Positions 13,826-21,012 of a DNA stretch of 21,012 bases are shown piece after piece (within the stretch, counting starts at the first letter, position 1; each line of letters begins with the position of its first letter). Location of the stretch: assembly GCA_023266435.1 (NCBI GenBank), contig JAHFQF010000011.1:1-21012 (forward strand). Reading direction: 5' to 3'. Source of the stretch: Legionellales bacterium. GTDB lineage: Bacteria > Pseudomonadota > Gammaproteobacteria > Berkiellales > Berkiellaceae. The notes below the pieces were generated by a model. That model did no database searches. It was given only the letters and a program-made list of their open reading frames with translations, and was not told the origin of the DNA. The position numbers were made by a program, and so were the translations under genes.

Positions 13826-15712
13826 TTACATACCCTTAGCAGCAGGTGTCACTTTTCTGTATTTTCCAGAGGCGTGATAGGGGTCTAACGTGGGTGGTAG
13901 TCCGGCAGCGGTCTCTGCATCTACATAATAAGTGACTGCTGGAGATTGTGGTGATGACGGGGTAGCCTGTGCTGACTGTCCAAGTGCTTTTTCGAACTCA
14001 GCGATGGCCATGTCGAAAAATTGTCTCCTAGCCGTATCATCACTCACATATGCTGCAAGGAACTTGGCTGTTTTCTCTGTAAACTGACGTCTCTGATCTG
14101 CGGGAAGCTTGGGTTTGTGTAGTGGTGCAGGCAGGGAAAATTTCCTGAAGTAAACGAGCAGATCTTCTAACGGATCATCAGGAGTAAGAATCAAGTTTTT
14201 GATTAACCCAATGCACTTGCTGATTAAGTGAAAAAATGATTCCGTGAGTGCTAATTTTTTTTCATAGCGCGGCATCAGTAGATGTAATCTAGAAAGCAAT
14301 ACTGTGATTTCTGGAGCATCCAAATCAATGGTTGTTTTCATTTGCAGATGTTTATTTAAATCATCAAACAGGTGATGAATAAATGCGGCTGGGCTGCAGT
14401 CAGGCTGAGCGTTTAACAGTACAGTGAGCGCCTCTTCTACTGCATCGGGTTTATGCAGATAGAGCTGATGCCGTTCCTGCAAATATGCCAAGAAATCAGG
14501 ATCTCGTGCATTTAAAAGCATAAGCCACTTTACTAACGCATCTGCGTCGGTATAGCTTGCGTTTGTGAGGTGTGCATTGGCATCTTGTTGAATACGACAC
14601 ATCTCCGGTGCTGAAAGTGGAGCTGCTCCAGATGCGGATGTTTGCAATAATTCTGTTAAGTTTCTTCCTCCATGCAGATAAGGGTGCTGTGCTGCTTCCA
14701 TGAGCTCGATCAAATTACAGCCTTCTGCCACGGTAAAAAATGATTCTTTGGCTAGAGCGTCAAAACAAGTTTCTGGTAATCTTTCTGTCAAGAGAATGGA
14801 GACAGTATCAGCAGGTAATGTATCAGTGTTTAATCGATGGAGAAGTGCCTCAAGATTATGGGTATCATAAAATTCAGCGCAGCTATTGAGGCGTGCGCGA
14901 TCGTATATCATCGTCTTAGAGTAAGGCACAATCAGGAGGACGGGTTTACCTATTTTTGCTTGGCGCGTTGCCGCTGCAATCCTAGCAAGCTCGTCTTCTG
15001 CTGCTAACCAACCTCTACCATGATCTAAGCCATAAATGAGTGCGAATTTCAGCGTGTTTTTTTCTTGGGCGGTGACAACTTGGTCTAATAAATGTCCGAG
15101 GAGGACCTGTGGAATGAGTTTTTTATCAAATTTTGCGGTTGTATGGATATCTTTTAGTCGAGCATCAGGTGACAGAGGGTGGATTTGGTTCAATGTAAAA
15201 AGCTCTATCTGTTTTGGAGTATCTGCATTTGGCCAACCGCTTGGATTCAGCGTGACGTAGTTTGCACAATGATACTGAGCTGCTTTAAAGGAATCAGACG
15301 TTTTTACAATGCTATCTATTTGGTGTTCAGCAGCTGTAAAAGCAAGCTCTACGAATGGAAGGTCATGCGCTATTTCTTGATAAGGCAATCTACGGAAATA
15401 TAGCTCACCCAACTCAGCATGGATAAAGTTTTGATCCTCTGTGGTTTTTGGTTCAAAGTCAGCCGCAAAAGTGTGAAGATTGTCAGGGCAATTTGCGAGT
15501 TCATAATAACAAATATCAAAAACGCCCTCAAAACCTAAGGAGCGTAATTTACGCATTAAGGTAAAAGAAGCTTTTTGACTACCCATGCCGCCACCAGGAT
15601 TGATGACAATTCGAATCTTATCCAAGGCAGAGAGTAGGGCAGAGATGGATTCTGTAGGCAGGATGTAGGGTTCCCAGGACGGTATAGATTGAATGCCAGT
15701 CTCATCTAACAT
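13826..15712 (-). CDS. Tandem paralogue 1 of an unrecognised ~630-residue family (GT-B-like?)
   Basis: I do not recognise this family. The protein has 628 residues from ATG 15712, chosen because AAGGG lies eight bases upstream and the in-frame TTG at 15718 has no better site. It shares ordered blocks with the next two genes: a strand plus glycine loop I-R-I-V-I-N-P-G-G-G-M-G-S-Q-K-A (33-48), then L-R-S-L-G-F; L-G-E-L-Y-F-R-R-L-P-Y (about 101-111); L-P-F-V-E-L-A-F-T-A-A-E-H (118-130); L-N-P-S-G-W (155-160); I-Y-G-L (226-229); and A-E-G-C-N-L-I-E-L-M-E-A-A-Q-H-P-Y-L-H-G-G-R (329-350). The glycine loop followed by a helix, and the E-G-C-N...E...P...G-G block, resemble the two halves of GT-B glycosyltransferases such as EarP. 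That is inference only. The C-terminal 270 residues look helical. No signal peptide or membrane segment is seen. Confidence 0.75.
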   Translation of the reverse strand: MLDETGIQSIPSWEPYILPTESISALLSALDKIRIVINPGGGMGSQKASFTLMRKLRSLGFEGVFDICYYELANCPDNLHTFAADFEPKTTEDQNFIHAELGELYFRRLPYQEIAHDLPFVELAFTAAEHQIDSIVKTSDSFKAAQYHCANYVTLNPSGWPNADTPKQIELFTLNQIHPLSPDARLKDIHTTAKFDKKLIPQVLLGHLLDQVVTAQEKNTLKFALIYGLDHGRGWLAAEDELARIAAATRQAKIGKPVLLIVPYSKTMIYDRARLNSCAEFYDTHNLEALLHRLNTDTLPADTVSILLTERLPETCFDALAKESFFTVAEGCNLIELMEAAQHPYLHGGRNLTELLQTSASGAAPLSAPEMCRIQQDANAHLTNASYTDADALVKWLMLLNARDPDFLAYLQERHQLYLHKPDAVEEALTVLLNAQPDCSPAAFIHHLFDDLNKHLQMKTTIDLDAPEITVLLSRLHLLMPRYEKKLALTESFFHLISKCIGLIKNLILTPDDPLEDLLVYFRKFSLPAPLHKPKLPADQRRQFTEKTAKFLAAYVSDDTARRQFFDMAIAEFEKALGQSAQATPSSPQSPAVTYYVDAETAAGLPPTLDPYHASGKYRKVTPAAKGM

Positions 15713-15749
15713 GTGCAAAACCCTTAAGAGATGCCTATCTACTCTGCCT

Positions 15750-15855
15750 CATTTGCTTTTTATACGATGTTATTTTCGCCAGCCCGCAATCCTCCAGTAC
15801 AACTCTCTGTACATTTAGGTTGCTCACGGCTCAACGCCTAGTCTAAAAGCAAATG
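15750..15855. repeat. MITE-like palindromic element, copy 2
   Basis: The terminal arms CATTTGCTTTT (15750-15760) and AAAAGCAAATG (15845-15855) are perfect inverted repeats. The interior matches the 10483-10589 copy, in the same orientation on the plus strand, with a GTAC...GTAC inner hairpin of different loop sequence. It sits in the 5' leader of paralogue 1, between the promoter at 15896-15924 and the start codon. Confidence 0.75.
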
Positions 15856-15895
15856 CGTTTGAGCATAGGGCGGTTAGTAAGAAGAATTTCAAACT

Positions 15896-15924
15896 ATTAT
15901 GCCAAATTTAGATACCTCTGTCAA
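15896..15924 (-). promoter_or_regulatory. Strong sigma-70-type promoter of paralogue 1
   Basis: On the minus strand, perfect TTGACA (15924-15919), a 17-base spacer and CATAAT (15901-15896, five of six matches). It predicts a leader of roughly 175 bases before ATG 15712 that would include the whole palindromic element. The remaining 15925-15983 shows nothing else clear. Confidence 0.75.
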
Positions 15925-15983
15925 TTTGAGCGCGTTTATCGGATGGGTTGAGTGCAAATACATGCTATCCATCAAAATGGCGG

Positions 15984-17867
15984 CTACAAAAAGTATGCCA
16001 TCGTTTTACCGTGAGCACGAGTTGGATGCGCTGAGGGTGCATGCATTGATGGCTGCGCAGCACTGGCGTCCCACCTCACAGTATAAGGTGTGCATACAGC
16101 CGCCACGTCTACTTGAGCGCTGGTTTTCATAGAGCCAGTCGCTAATCCTTGTGCAAAAGCAGCCATTACTTCCTGAGAGATGCTTGCTCTGACGGTGACA
16201 TCATCTACATACTGCTCAAGAATCTGAGATGTTTTTTCTGCGAAATCAGTTTGTTTGTTTGCGGGTCTTGCCATAGTAGAAGTAGGGACGCCAAGAAGAA
16301 AGGCGATAAACTGCTGTTTTGCATCTAGCAAACCAGCTGACCCTGTTAAAATATTTTCACCCACCTGAATGAGTAATCTTTTGATTGCGTCATAATACGC
16401 TTGCTGCCATTGTCCTTGATAACGTGCTTGTTGCATCAATTTTTTTAATCTAGACAAAGGGACCATTTCATGATCATGTAAACAGCTGCAGCGTTTCTCT
16501 GCGGTAATCTGATTCATTTTCAGCAGTAATTGTTGAATGAATCGTTTTTCACTACAATCAGGATTCGCTTCTGCAATCAGGGAGAGCGCTTCTTCCACCA
16601 TGTCTGGTTTAGCCAAATAAGCTTGATAGCGATCAGCTAAATAAGTCATGAAATGAGCGTCTTTTTGGGCTAATAATTGAATCCACCTAACCAGCGCGTC
16701 GGATTGAGTTGAAAAGGTGGTTTCCAAATAATCATTGGCTTCAGTTTGTAGTTGATCAAGTCTGAGAGACTCTGCAGAGGCGGTTTTTGGAATATGTAAT
16801 AGCTCTGTTAATTTTCTGCCACCGTGCACATGCGGATGTTGTGTGGCTTCCATCAACTCTTCTAGATTACAGCCTTCATCCACTGTGAAGAATGATTCGG
16901 TAGCCAACGCCTCAAAGCAGGCTGCAGGCAATCCTCCAGTACACACAACGTGGATTGTGTCTTTTGATAGTGTGCCAGACTGTAATTTTATGGCCAGATC
17001 ATTGAAACTATGCTCATCATAGAATTCAATGAAGGAACCAAATTTTGATCGATTTGAAAAAAGGGTGGAGTTATAAGGAATGACCATAACCACCGGGGTA
17101 TCAAGCTTTGCGTTGAGTGTTGCAGTGGCGATTCTATAGACCTCTTCTGTAGGATTTAGCCAGCTTCCAGAGGCGCCTTGAAACAGACCATAGACAAATT
17201 CAAATTTTATTTCATTGTGTCGCTGAGCTGTAAGTATGCTCTCTAATAACCTAGCAAGCCTAGGAGCTTTAATCAGATCTTTTTGAAATTGAATCGCAGG
17301 AGGAACCCTTAAACGTGCATCTGCTGTAATCGGTATTGTGCGATCTAAAGTAAAACACTCTACAGTTTTGTGGCTGATCGTATCGTCTATCCAACCGCTG
17401 GGATTCAGTTTGACATAGTTTGCCGCATGATACATGAGCGCCTTAGGTGCGCTAAACGCTTGATAGTCGCCACAACCATGTTCGGCTGCTGTAAACGCAA
17501 GCTCTACAAATGGAAGGTCGTGAGCTACTTCTGCATAAGGCAATCTGCGAAAATAAAGCTCGCCTAATGTGGGATCTATAAAGTTTTGTTCAGCGTGATT
17601 TGCAGGATTAAATCCGGGCGCAAAGAGTTGAATATTTTGAATACATTTTTCGCCATAAAAGGGGGACTCATGATAGCAGATATCGAATTTACCAGTGAAT
17701 CCAAGCATACGCAGCTTTTGCATTAAAGTAAAAGGTGCTTTTTGGTTGCCTGCGCCGCCACCTGAATTAATCACAATACGGATAGTATTTGTGCCCTCTT
17801 CAATCTGCTTTAATACAGTATAGAAAGGGGTGCCAGCTGGACTCAGTGACGAAGGTGGTGTAGACAT
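15984..17867 (-). CDS. Tandem paralogue 2 of the same unrecognised ~630-residue family
   Basis: The 627 residues begin at ATG 17867, chosen because AGGAG lies seven bases upstream; the TTG one codon earlier is less likely. It shares all the blocks of paralogue 1 in the same order: I-R-I-V-I-N-S-G-G-G-A-G-N-Q-K-A near the N-terminus, L-G-E-L-Y-F-R-R-L-P-Y, L-P-F-V-E-L-A-F-T-A-A-E-H-G, L-N-P-S-G-W, V-Y-G-L, I-P-Y-N and D-E-G-C-N-L-E-E-L-M-E-A-T-Q-H-P-H-V-H-G-G-R. By eye it is closer to paralogue 1 than paralogue 3 is. The second position of the glycine block is S where the others have P. The C-terminal tail is Ala, Pro and His-rich and not conserved. The function is unknown, and a GT-B fold is only suggested by the motif layout. 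Confidence 0.75.
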   Translation of the reverse strand: MSTPPSSLSPAGTPFYTVLKQIEEGTNTIRIVINSGGGAGNQKAPFTLMQKLRMLGFTGKFDICYHESPFYGEKCIQNIQLFAPGFNPANHAEQNFIDPTLGELYFRRLPYAEVAHDLPFVELAFTAAEHGCGDYQAFSAPKALMYHAANYVKLNPSGWIDDTISHKTVECFTLDRTIPITADARLRVPPAIQFQKDLIKAPRLARLLESILTAQRHNEIKFEFVYGLFQGASGSWLNPTEEVYRIATATLNAKLDTPVVMVIPYNSTLFSNRSKFGSFIEFYDEHSFNDLAIKLQSGTLSKDTIHVVCTGGLPAACFEALATESFFTVDEGCNLEELMEATQHPHVHGGRKLTELLHIPKTASAESLRLDQLQTEANDYLETTFSTQSDALVRWIQLLAQKDAHFMTYLADRYQAYLAKPDMVEEALSLIAEANPDCSEKRFIQQLLLKMNQITAEKRCSCLHDHEMVPLSRLKKLMQQARYQGQWQQAYYDAIKRLLIQVGENILTGSAGLLDAKQQFIAFLLGVPTSTMARPANKQTDFAEKTSQILEQYVDDVTVRASISQEVMAAFAQGLATGSMKTSAQVDVAAVCTPYTVRWDASAAQPSMHAPSAHPTRAHGKTMAYFL

Positions 17868-17922
17868 CAAGCAACTCCTAAAAAATCAGCGCTATTTTTT
17901 TTGTTATTTCATCAGATCATAG

Positions 17923-17951
17923 ATTATACCCACCAATATAAGTTAATTCAA
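17923..17951 (-). promoter_or_regulatory. Strong sigma-70-type promoter of paralogue 2
   Basis: On the minus strand, TTGAAT (17951-17946), a 17-base spacer and perfect TATAAT (17928-17923). The predicted leader is about 50 bases and ends in AGGAG before ATG 17867. A perfect palindrome GTTAATTAAC (17964-17973) lies 12 bases upstream of the -35 box and could be a regulator site. Confidence 0.75.
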
Positions 17952-18005
17952 TAGCATTTGATTGTTAATTAACTGGGCTGATACACGTGTTGATAGCTCA
18001 GATTG

Positions 18006-18075
18006 GTTGTCTATAACCAAGATACTTCAAAATGCGTAGTTTCTTGGGTATAAACCTAAACTATTTGAAGACAAC
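18006..18075. repeat. Nested palindrome downstream of paralogue 3
   Basis: The outer arms are GTTGTC (18006-18011) and GACAAC (18070-18075). The inner arms TATAACCAAGATACT (18012-18026) and AGTTTCTTGGGTATA (18038-18052) pair at most positions around an 11-base loop. The inner hairpin is of the same type as 6377-6409. It begins 10 bases beyond the stop of paralogue 3 and may end its transcript, although no strong T-run follows on the minus strand. Confidence 0.55.
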
Positions 18076-18084
18076 GAATTTGGA

Positions 18085-19980
18085 TTAACGCACCAAGATG
18101 GTTGTGGGTATGATGGGCCCCGGTGCCCCTAGTGAGATGGGCAAAGTGAGTGCTTGTGCGCTTGAAATAACAGGTGTTATGAAACGCAAGTGATCCCATA
18201 ATGCAGTAATGGCGAGCGGTGATGCAGGGCGGTCTGCCTGCTCTAGGCTAGGATTAATCTCCCTGGCTTGCGTAACCTGCATTTGTCTACGTTGATACTG
18301 TGCGGTTGCCCAGTCAGTAAAAGCAAGGTTATGATTGGTATCATCCACATAATCACTGATAATTTCAGGTAAATAGTCCTCTTCAAAGGAGGCGGGGGCT
18401 GTATGTGAGCTTGTTAGAGCTTTTTCCATATAGTGATTGGTAATAACACCCAAGAAATAAAAATAATAATCTCGCCAAGAGGACTCTGTAGGGTGAGCCA
18501 GATGTAACCATTTAAGACGCATTAATGCGGAATTTGAATGATAGCATGCGCAAGGCTTGGTCAGCTCTTTATTGTGCTGTTGTGTATAGAGCAGTTGTAG
18601 TAATTTGTGTAAAAAATCAATCTGTATTGTCTCTGTTTGAATGAGAGAAACGATTGCCAAACTGGTAACCACCAAATCTGGTTTTTTTTCATAGACTTCA
18701 CGACGTGCTAAAAAATAAGCTGTCATTGCTTCATCCTTTGCATATAATAAAGACAGAAATTTCACCAAGGCGCGGTGATTTGAAGACCGTGTATTTTCTA
18801 AATAGTGATTTGCACGTTGATGTAAGTGTTCAACTCCCAACAAAATGGGGGATGCCGTGCTGCTTAGTTTGGAAAGCTCGGTCAATTGCCTGCCACCATG
18901 TAAATAAGGTAAACCCGCTGCTTCCCGCTGAGCAATCAGATTGCAACCTTCTGCTAAGACAAGCCAGGCCTGCGCAGCTAAGGCATCAAAATAGACCTCA
19001 GGTAAATGTCCGGTAAAAACGAGCATAGGTTTCCCTGACGGTCGCTTTTTCATTCGTGAGTTGAGTGCTGAAAAATCACTTTTAGTATAAATGTCGGCTT
19101 GGGTTGAAAGATTTACCTCTGAGCATCGAACCATAGAAAAGTTATAGGGGACAATAATTACTACAGCGCTACCAGGTGTTGCAGTTATCATGCCTGATAT
19201 TAGGCGAGAGATCTCTAATGCGGGACATATCCATTTTTGATCAGGATCATGCTGCAGCCCATATGCTAGAATGACTTTTAGTCGATTTTCAGCTTGTTGT
19301 TGCCACATGCTTGTGAATGCTCTCGCCAACTCTACATTCAGCAGAGAGTCTGATTGTACACTGAAAGCTAAGGCAGTATCGGTTGCCAGTGTCGCATCGG
19401 GTGGTAACACAATGGTTTTATCCATTGTAAAAAAATCGATGGTATTGAGTGTAGGCCAGCCAGAAGGATTTAATCGAATGTATTGCCCCACGTTGTACAG
19501 GATTGTTTTGGGTGTAAACAAAGGCACATGCCCTGAAAAACCATGATCAGCGCCAGTAATAGCAACTTGAACGAAAGGGATCTGATGCGCAAAATCTTGA
19601 TAAGGTAAGTTGCGAAACACGATTTCCCCTAATTCAGGATGCGCTAGTAGCTGTACCTCTAGATTTTGTTCATCGATTTGGGGAAGAAAAAGTTTGATTT
19701 TAGAAAAACGTTCTACAGGAGACTTGGGTAAGTCGTGGAAACAGAGATCAAATTTTCCTGTAAATCCTAGCTTTCTTAACTGTCTCATGACGGAAAAAGA
19801 GGCTTTATAATTACCAAGCCCACCACCTGGATTGCAGACAATTCGGACTACTTTTTGGGAAATCAAGAAGTCACTCGCAAGTCTACTGAGCGTAAAGTGT
19901 GGTTCAATCTGCTCAGGTTCGATCAGGGTGAGGGCTGTCGGGACAGGGACAGCTCCATTCTCATGTATTAAAGGTACCAA
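18085..19980 (-). CDS. Tandem paralogue 3 of the same unrecognised family, more diverged
   Basis: The 631 residues begin at TTG 19980. No in-frame ATG or GTG precedes the first conserved block, so a rare start is likely (an upstream CTG at 19998 is possible); the ribosome site is weak. Conserved blocks are V-R-I-V-C-N-P-G-G-G-L-G-N-Y-K-A, L-G-E-I-V-F-R-N-L-P-Y, I-P-F-V-Q-V-A-I-T-G-A-D-H-G, L-N-P-S-G-W-P, A-Y-G-L, V-P-Y-N and A-E-G-C-N-L-I-A-Q-R-E-A-A-G-L-P-Y-L-H-G-G-R. The last block most resembles a GT-B nucleotide-sugar site, with the canonical G-x-P after the E-A-A helix. It has an unusual C-terminal hydrophobic, proline-rich tail (L-P-I-S-L-G-A-P-G-P-I-I-P). Function unknown. Confidence 0.72.
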   Translation of the reverse strand: MVPLIHENGAVPVPTALTLIEPEQIEPHFTLSRLASDFLISQKVVRIVCNPGGGLGNYKASFSVMRQLRKLGFTGKFDLCFHDLPKSPVERFSKIKLFLPQIDEQNLEVQLLAHPELGEIVFRNLPYQDFAHQIPFVQVAITGADHGFSGHVPLFTPKTILYNVGQYIRLNPSGWPTLNTIDFFTMDKTIVLPPDATLATDTALAFSVQSDSLLNVELARAFTSMWQQQAENRLKVILAYGLQHDPDQKWICPALEISRLISGMITATPGSAVVIIVPYNFSMVRCSEVNLSTQADIYTKSDFSALNSRMKKRPSGKPMLVFTGHLPEVYFDALAAQAWLVLAEGCNLIAQREAAGLPYLHGGRQLTELSKLSSTASPILLGVEHLHQRANHYLENTRSSNHRALVKFLSLLYAKDEAMTAYFLARREVYEKKPDLVVTSLAIVSLIQTETIQIDFLHKLLQLLYTQQHNKELTKPCACYHSNSALMRLKWLHLAHPTESSWRDYYFYFLGVITNHYMEKALTSSHTAPASFEEDYLPEIISDYVDDTNHNLAFTDWATAQYQRRQMQVTQAREINPSLEQADRPASPLAITALWDHLRFITPVISSAQALTLPISLGAPGPIIPTTILVR

Positions 19981-20024
19981 TTGTAAACCAAATCCCAGCT
20001 TTCTAACTGTTAACCAAGTCGAAC

Positions 20025-20053
20025 ATAGTACTGGGTTTGCTTAGTAGAATCAA
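20025..20053 (-). promoter_or_regulatory. Sigma-70-type promoter of paralogue 3
   Basis: On the minus strand, TTGATT (20053-20048), a 17-base spacer and TACTAT (20030-20025); each box matches four of six positions. The implied leader to TTG 19980 is about 40 bases. It overlaps the divergent yciA upstream region. Confidence 0.5.
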
Positions 20054-20070
20054 TTACCCCTCTGACCCTG

Positions 20071-20079
20071 TGCTAAAAT
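20071..20079 (+). promoter_or_regulatory. Extended -10 promoter of yciA
   Basis: TGC followed by TAAAAT (20074-20079) is an extended -10 element with five of six -10 matches. The -35 region (CAATTA, 20051-20056) is poor, as is usual for extended -10 promoters. The implied leader is about 30 bases to ATG 20116. Confidence 0.5.
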
Positions 20080-20115
20080 AAATGCAACATGTCTGATGAA
20101 TGGATGAGGAATAAG

Positions 20116-20493
20116 ATGGACGCTCAAGAAAAAGGTGAGCTGGTTATTCAGACAATTGCAATGCCGGCAGATACCAATGCAAACGGGGATATTTTTGGTG
20201 GCTGGTTATTATCTCAAATGGATTTGGGTGGCGCAGTGTTAGCTTATCAAATTACAAAAAATCGCATTGCAACGCGCGCGATTCATGACATGGTTTTTAT
20301 TAAGCCTGTGAAAGTGGGAGATAGGGTGGCTTTTTATGCAAAAGTGGTGCATCGCGGACGGACATCCATTGGAATCCAAATTGAGGCCTGGGCTTTTCGA
20401 TTGTGCGCACAACAGAGTGAGCAAGTAGCCAAAGGGCTTTATACTTATGTTTCTATTGATGACGCAGGACGCTCCGCCCCTATTCACTGGTGA
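20116..20493 (+). CDS. yciA: Acyl-CoA thioesterase YciA (hotdog fold)
   Basis: It hydrolyses acyl-CoA to free CoA and acid in the cytoplasm. The signature A-M-P-A-D-T-N-A-N-G-D-I-F-G-G-W-L-L-S-Q-M-D (residues 15-36) is nearly identical to the YciA family block, and a V-x-F-x-x-P-V-x-V-G-D-x-V block follows, as expected for the hotdog core. I set the start at ATG 20116, giving 125 residues, because GAGGA lies five bases before it (20106-20110) and the N-terminus then matches the family. In-frame ATGs at 20089 and 20104 would add up to nine residues. It is a single gene, divergent from paralogue 3. Confidence 0.93.
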   Translation: MDAQEKGELVIQTIAMPADTNANGDIFGGWLLSQMDLGGAVLAYQITKNRIATRAIHDMVFIKPVKVGDRVAFYAKVVHRGRTSIGIQIEAWAFRLCAQQSEQVAKGLYTYVSIDDAGRSAPIHW

Positions 20494-20517
20494 GCATGTG
20501 AGTAGTATTAACGCACT

Positions 20518-20563
20518 GTGTAGTTTTGCCAATCTTTGGCGAAAACCTTGCCTCAATCTACAC
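20518..20563. terminator. Hairpin between the convergent yciA and acyltransferase genes
   Basis: Outer arms GTGTAG (20518-20523) and CTACAC (20558-20563) enclose an inner stem TTTTGCCAA/TTGGC(G)AAAA (20524-20545) with one bulged G. It sits in the 111-base gap between two genes that end toward each other and may serve as a shared transcript end. There is no clean T-run. Confidence 0.4.
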
Positions 20564-20604
20564 AACTTTCCGATTGTGACTCTTACCCTTTGAGCAATTG
20601 ACTC

Positions 20605-21012
20605 TTAAGCCCAATTACCACGCAAGACTTTGATCATCATTTCTAGATTTTGGGTGTTGAACTCACTAGGTGCAATGGGTTTGCCTGTGACCGCGCCGAT
20701 TTTAGACCATAAGAAGCGTCTGGGTAAACGCAGCAGGTTTTTACCATGTTTTTTTGAAAAGAAGCTTCCCCAGAGGCCTTGTAAAGCGACAGGAATAACA
20801 GGAACAGGGATTCTTGTAAGGAGGTGATCAATGATGGGTTTAAACGGTTGAATCTCTCCATTGTAAGTCCGCCCTCCCTCTGGAAAAATGCCAATGAGCT
20901 CTCCTTGCTCTAATGCACGAGTAATCTGTAAGTACGCCTCCTCTCTTGCCTGTATGGCAACGGGGCTTAAATCTAAAGGAATTGCTTTCGCTGTTTTTAA
21001 GACAAATCTTAA
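20605..21012 (-). CDS. PlsC-type 1-acylglycerol-3-phosphate acyltransferase, C-terminal part (partial)
   Basis: The minus strand is open from the window edge to TAA at 20607-20605, giving 135 residues with no start codon in the window, so the N-terminal part lies beyond the window. G-I-F-P-E-G-G-R-T at about residues 41-49 of the fragment is the acyltransferase block III (F-P-E-G-x-R-S/T), which binds the glycerol phosphate. I-P-V-P-V-I-P-V-A-L-Q-G at about 67-78 is block IV (V-P-V-x-P-V). The H-x4-D catalytic block must lie beyond the window. The family acylates lysophosphatidate in the membrane. Similar domains also occur fused to a major facilitator transporter, so a longer fusion protein is possible. 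The reading frame of this gene, not the other open frames nearby, carries these motifs. Confidence 0.85.
   Translation of the reverse strand, partial: LRFVLKTAKAIPLDLSPVAIQAREEAYLQITRALEQGELIGIFPEGGRTYNGEIQPFKPIIDHLLTRIPVPVIPVALQGLWGSFFSKKHGKNLLRLPRRFLWSKIGAVTGKPIAPSEFNTQNLEMMIKVLRGNWA

Noticed and set aside
15899..16132. Plus-strand open frame over the end of paralogue 2
   Set aside because: It lies antisense to the paralogue 2 C-terminus and the paralogue 1 promoter and shows no family features.
20643..20894. Minus-strand 83-codon frame near the right edge
   Set aside because: It is out of frame with the acyltransferase reading, which carries the F-P-E-G and V-P-V-x-P-V motifs and runs to the window edge.
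1..21012. CRISPR array, tRNA or rRNA genes
   Set aside because: I saw no regularly spaced direct repeats, no tRNA cloverleaf ends and no rRNA-like sequence in either strand.

Overview
The window (about 21 kb) looks like a chromosome segment of a gammaproteobacterium with a host-associated lifestyle, plausibly near the Legionellales. This is inferred from gene content and not proven. Housekeeping genes of ordinary gammaproteobacterial type are FolE2, Dxs, IspA, XseB, a MotA/MotB stator pair with a PilZ protein, DUF445, Upp, a FtsI-type transpeptidase, YciA and the C-terminal end of a PlsC-type acyltransferase. Set among them is accessory DNA: the edge of an IS630-like transposase, a long protein with a eukaryotic-type Dbl-homology (RhoGEF) domain, and three tandem paralogues of about 630 residues that I cannot assign to a named family.

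Layout. 1-57 (-): first 19 codons of an IS630-type transposase. 300-2189 (+): DH-domain protein, a strong candidate for a secreted effector; its reading frame is open back to 114 and appears to be one base out of frame with an ATG at 124. 2238-7596 (-): type II glutamine synthetase, then folE2, dxs, ispA and xseB. xseB and ispA overlap by 8 bases. 7797-10327 (+): motA-motB-pilZ, a compact operon. 10621-11996 (+): DUF445 membrane protein and upp, 5 bases apart. 12054-13754 (-): FtsI/PBP3-like transpeptidase standing outside any division cluster. 13826-19980 (-): the three paralogues, each behind its own recognisable sigma-70-type promoter. 20116-20493 (+): yciA. 20605-21012 (-): PlsC-type acyltransferase, running off the window.

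Non-coding structure. Two copies of a near-palindromic element of about 106 bp lie at 10483-10589 and 15750-15855. They have conserved interiors and terminal arms that keep pairing despite sequence change. A second, shorter palindromic repeat type occurs at 6377-6409 and 18006-18075. One clear intrinsic terminator (2234-2267) ends the DH gene and overlaps the last codons of the convergent glutamine synthetase gene.

How it fits together. The minus-strand housekeeping genes supply isoprenoid precursors (Dxs, IspA), pterin (FolE2) and glutamine. The mot-pilZ operon is consistent with c-di-GMP control of flagellar rotation. The most original content is the pairing of a eukaryotic-like Rho exchange-factor domain with a triplicated, possibly GT-B glycosyltransferase-like family, which together suggest a set of host-manipulation proteins.
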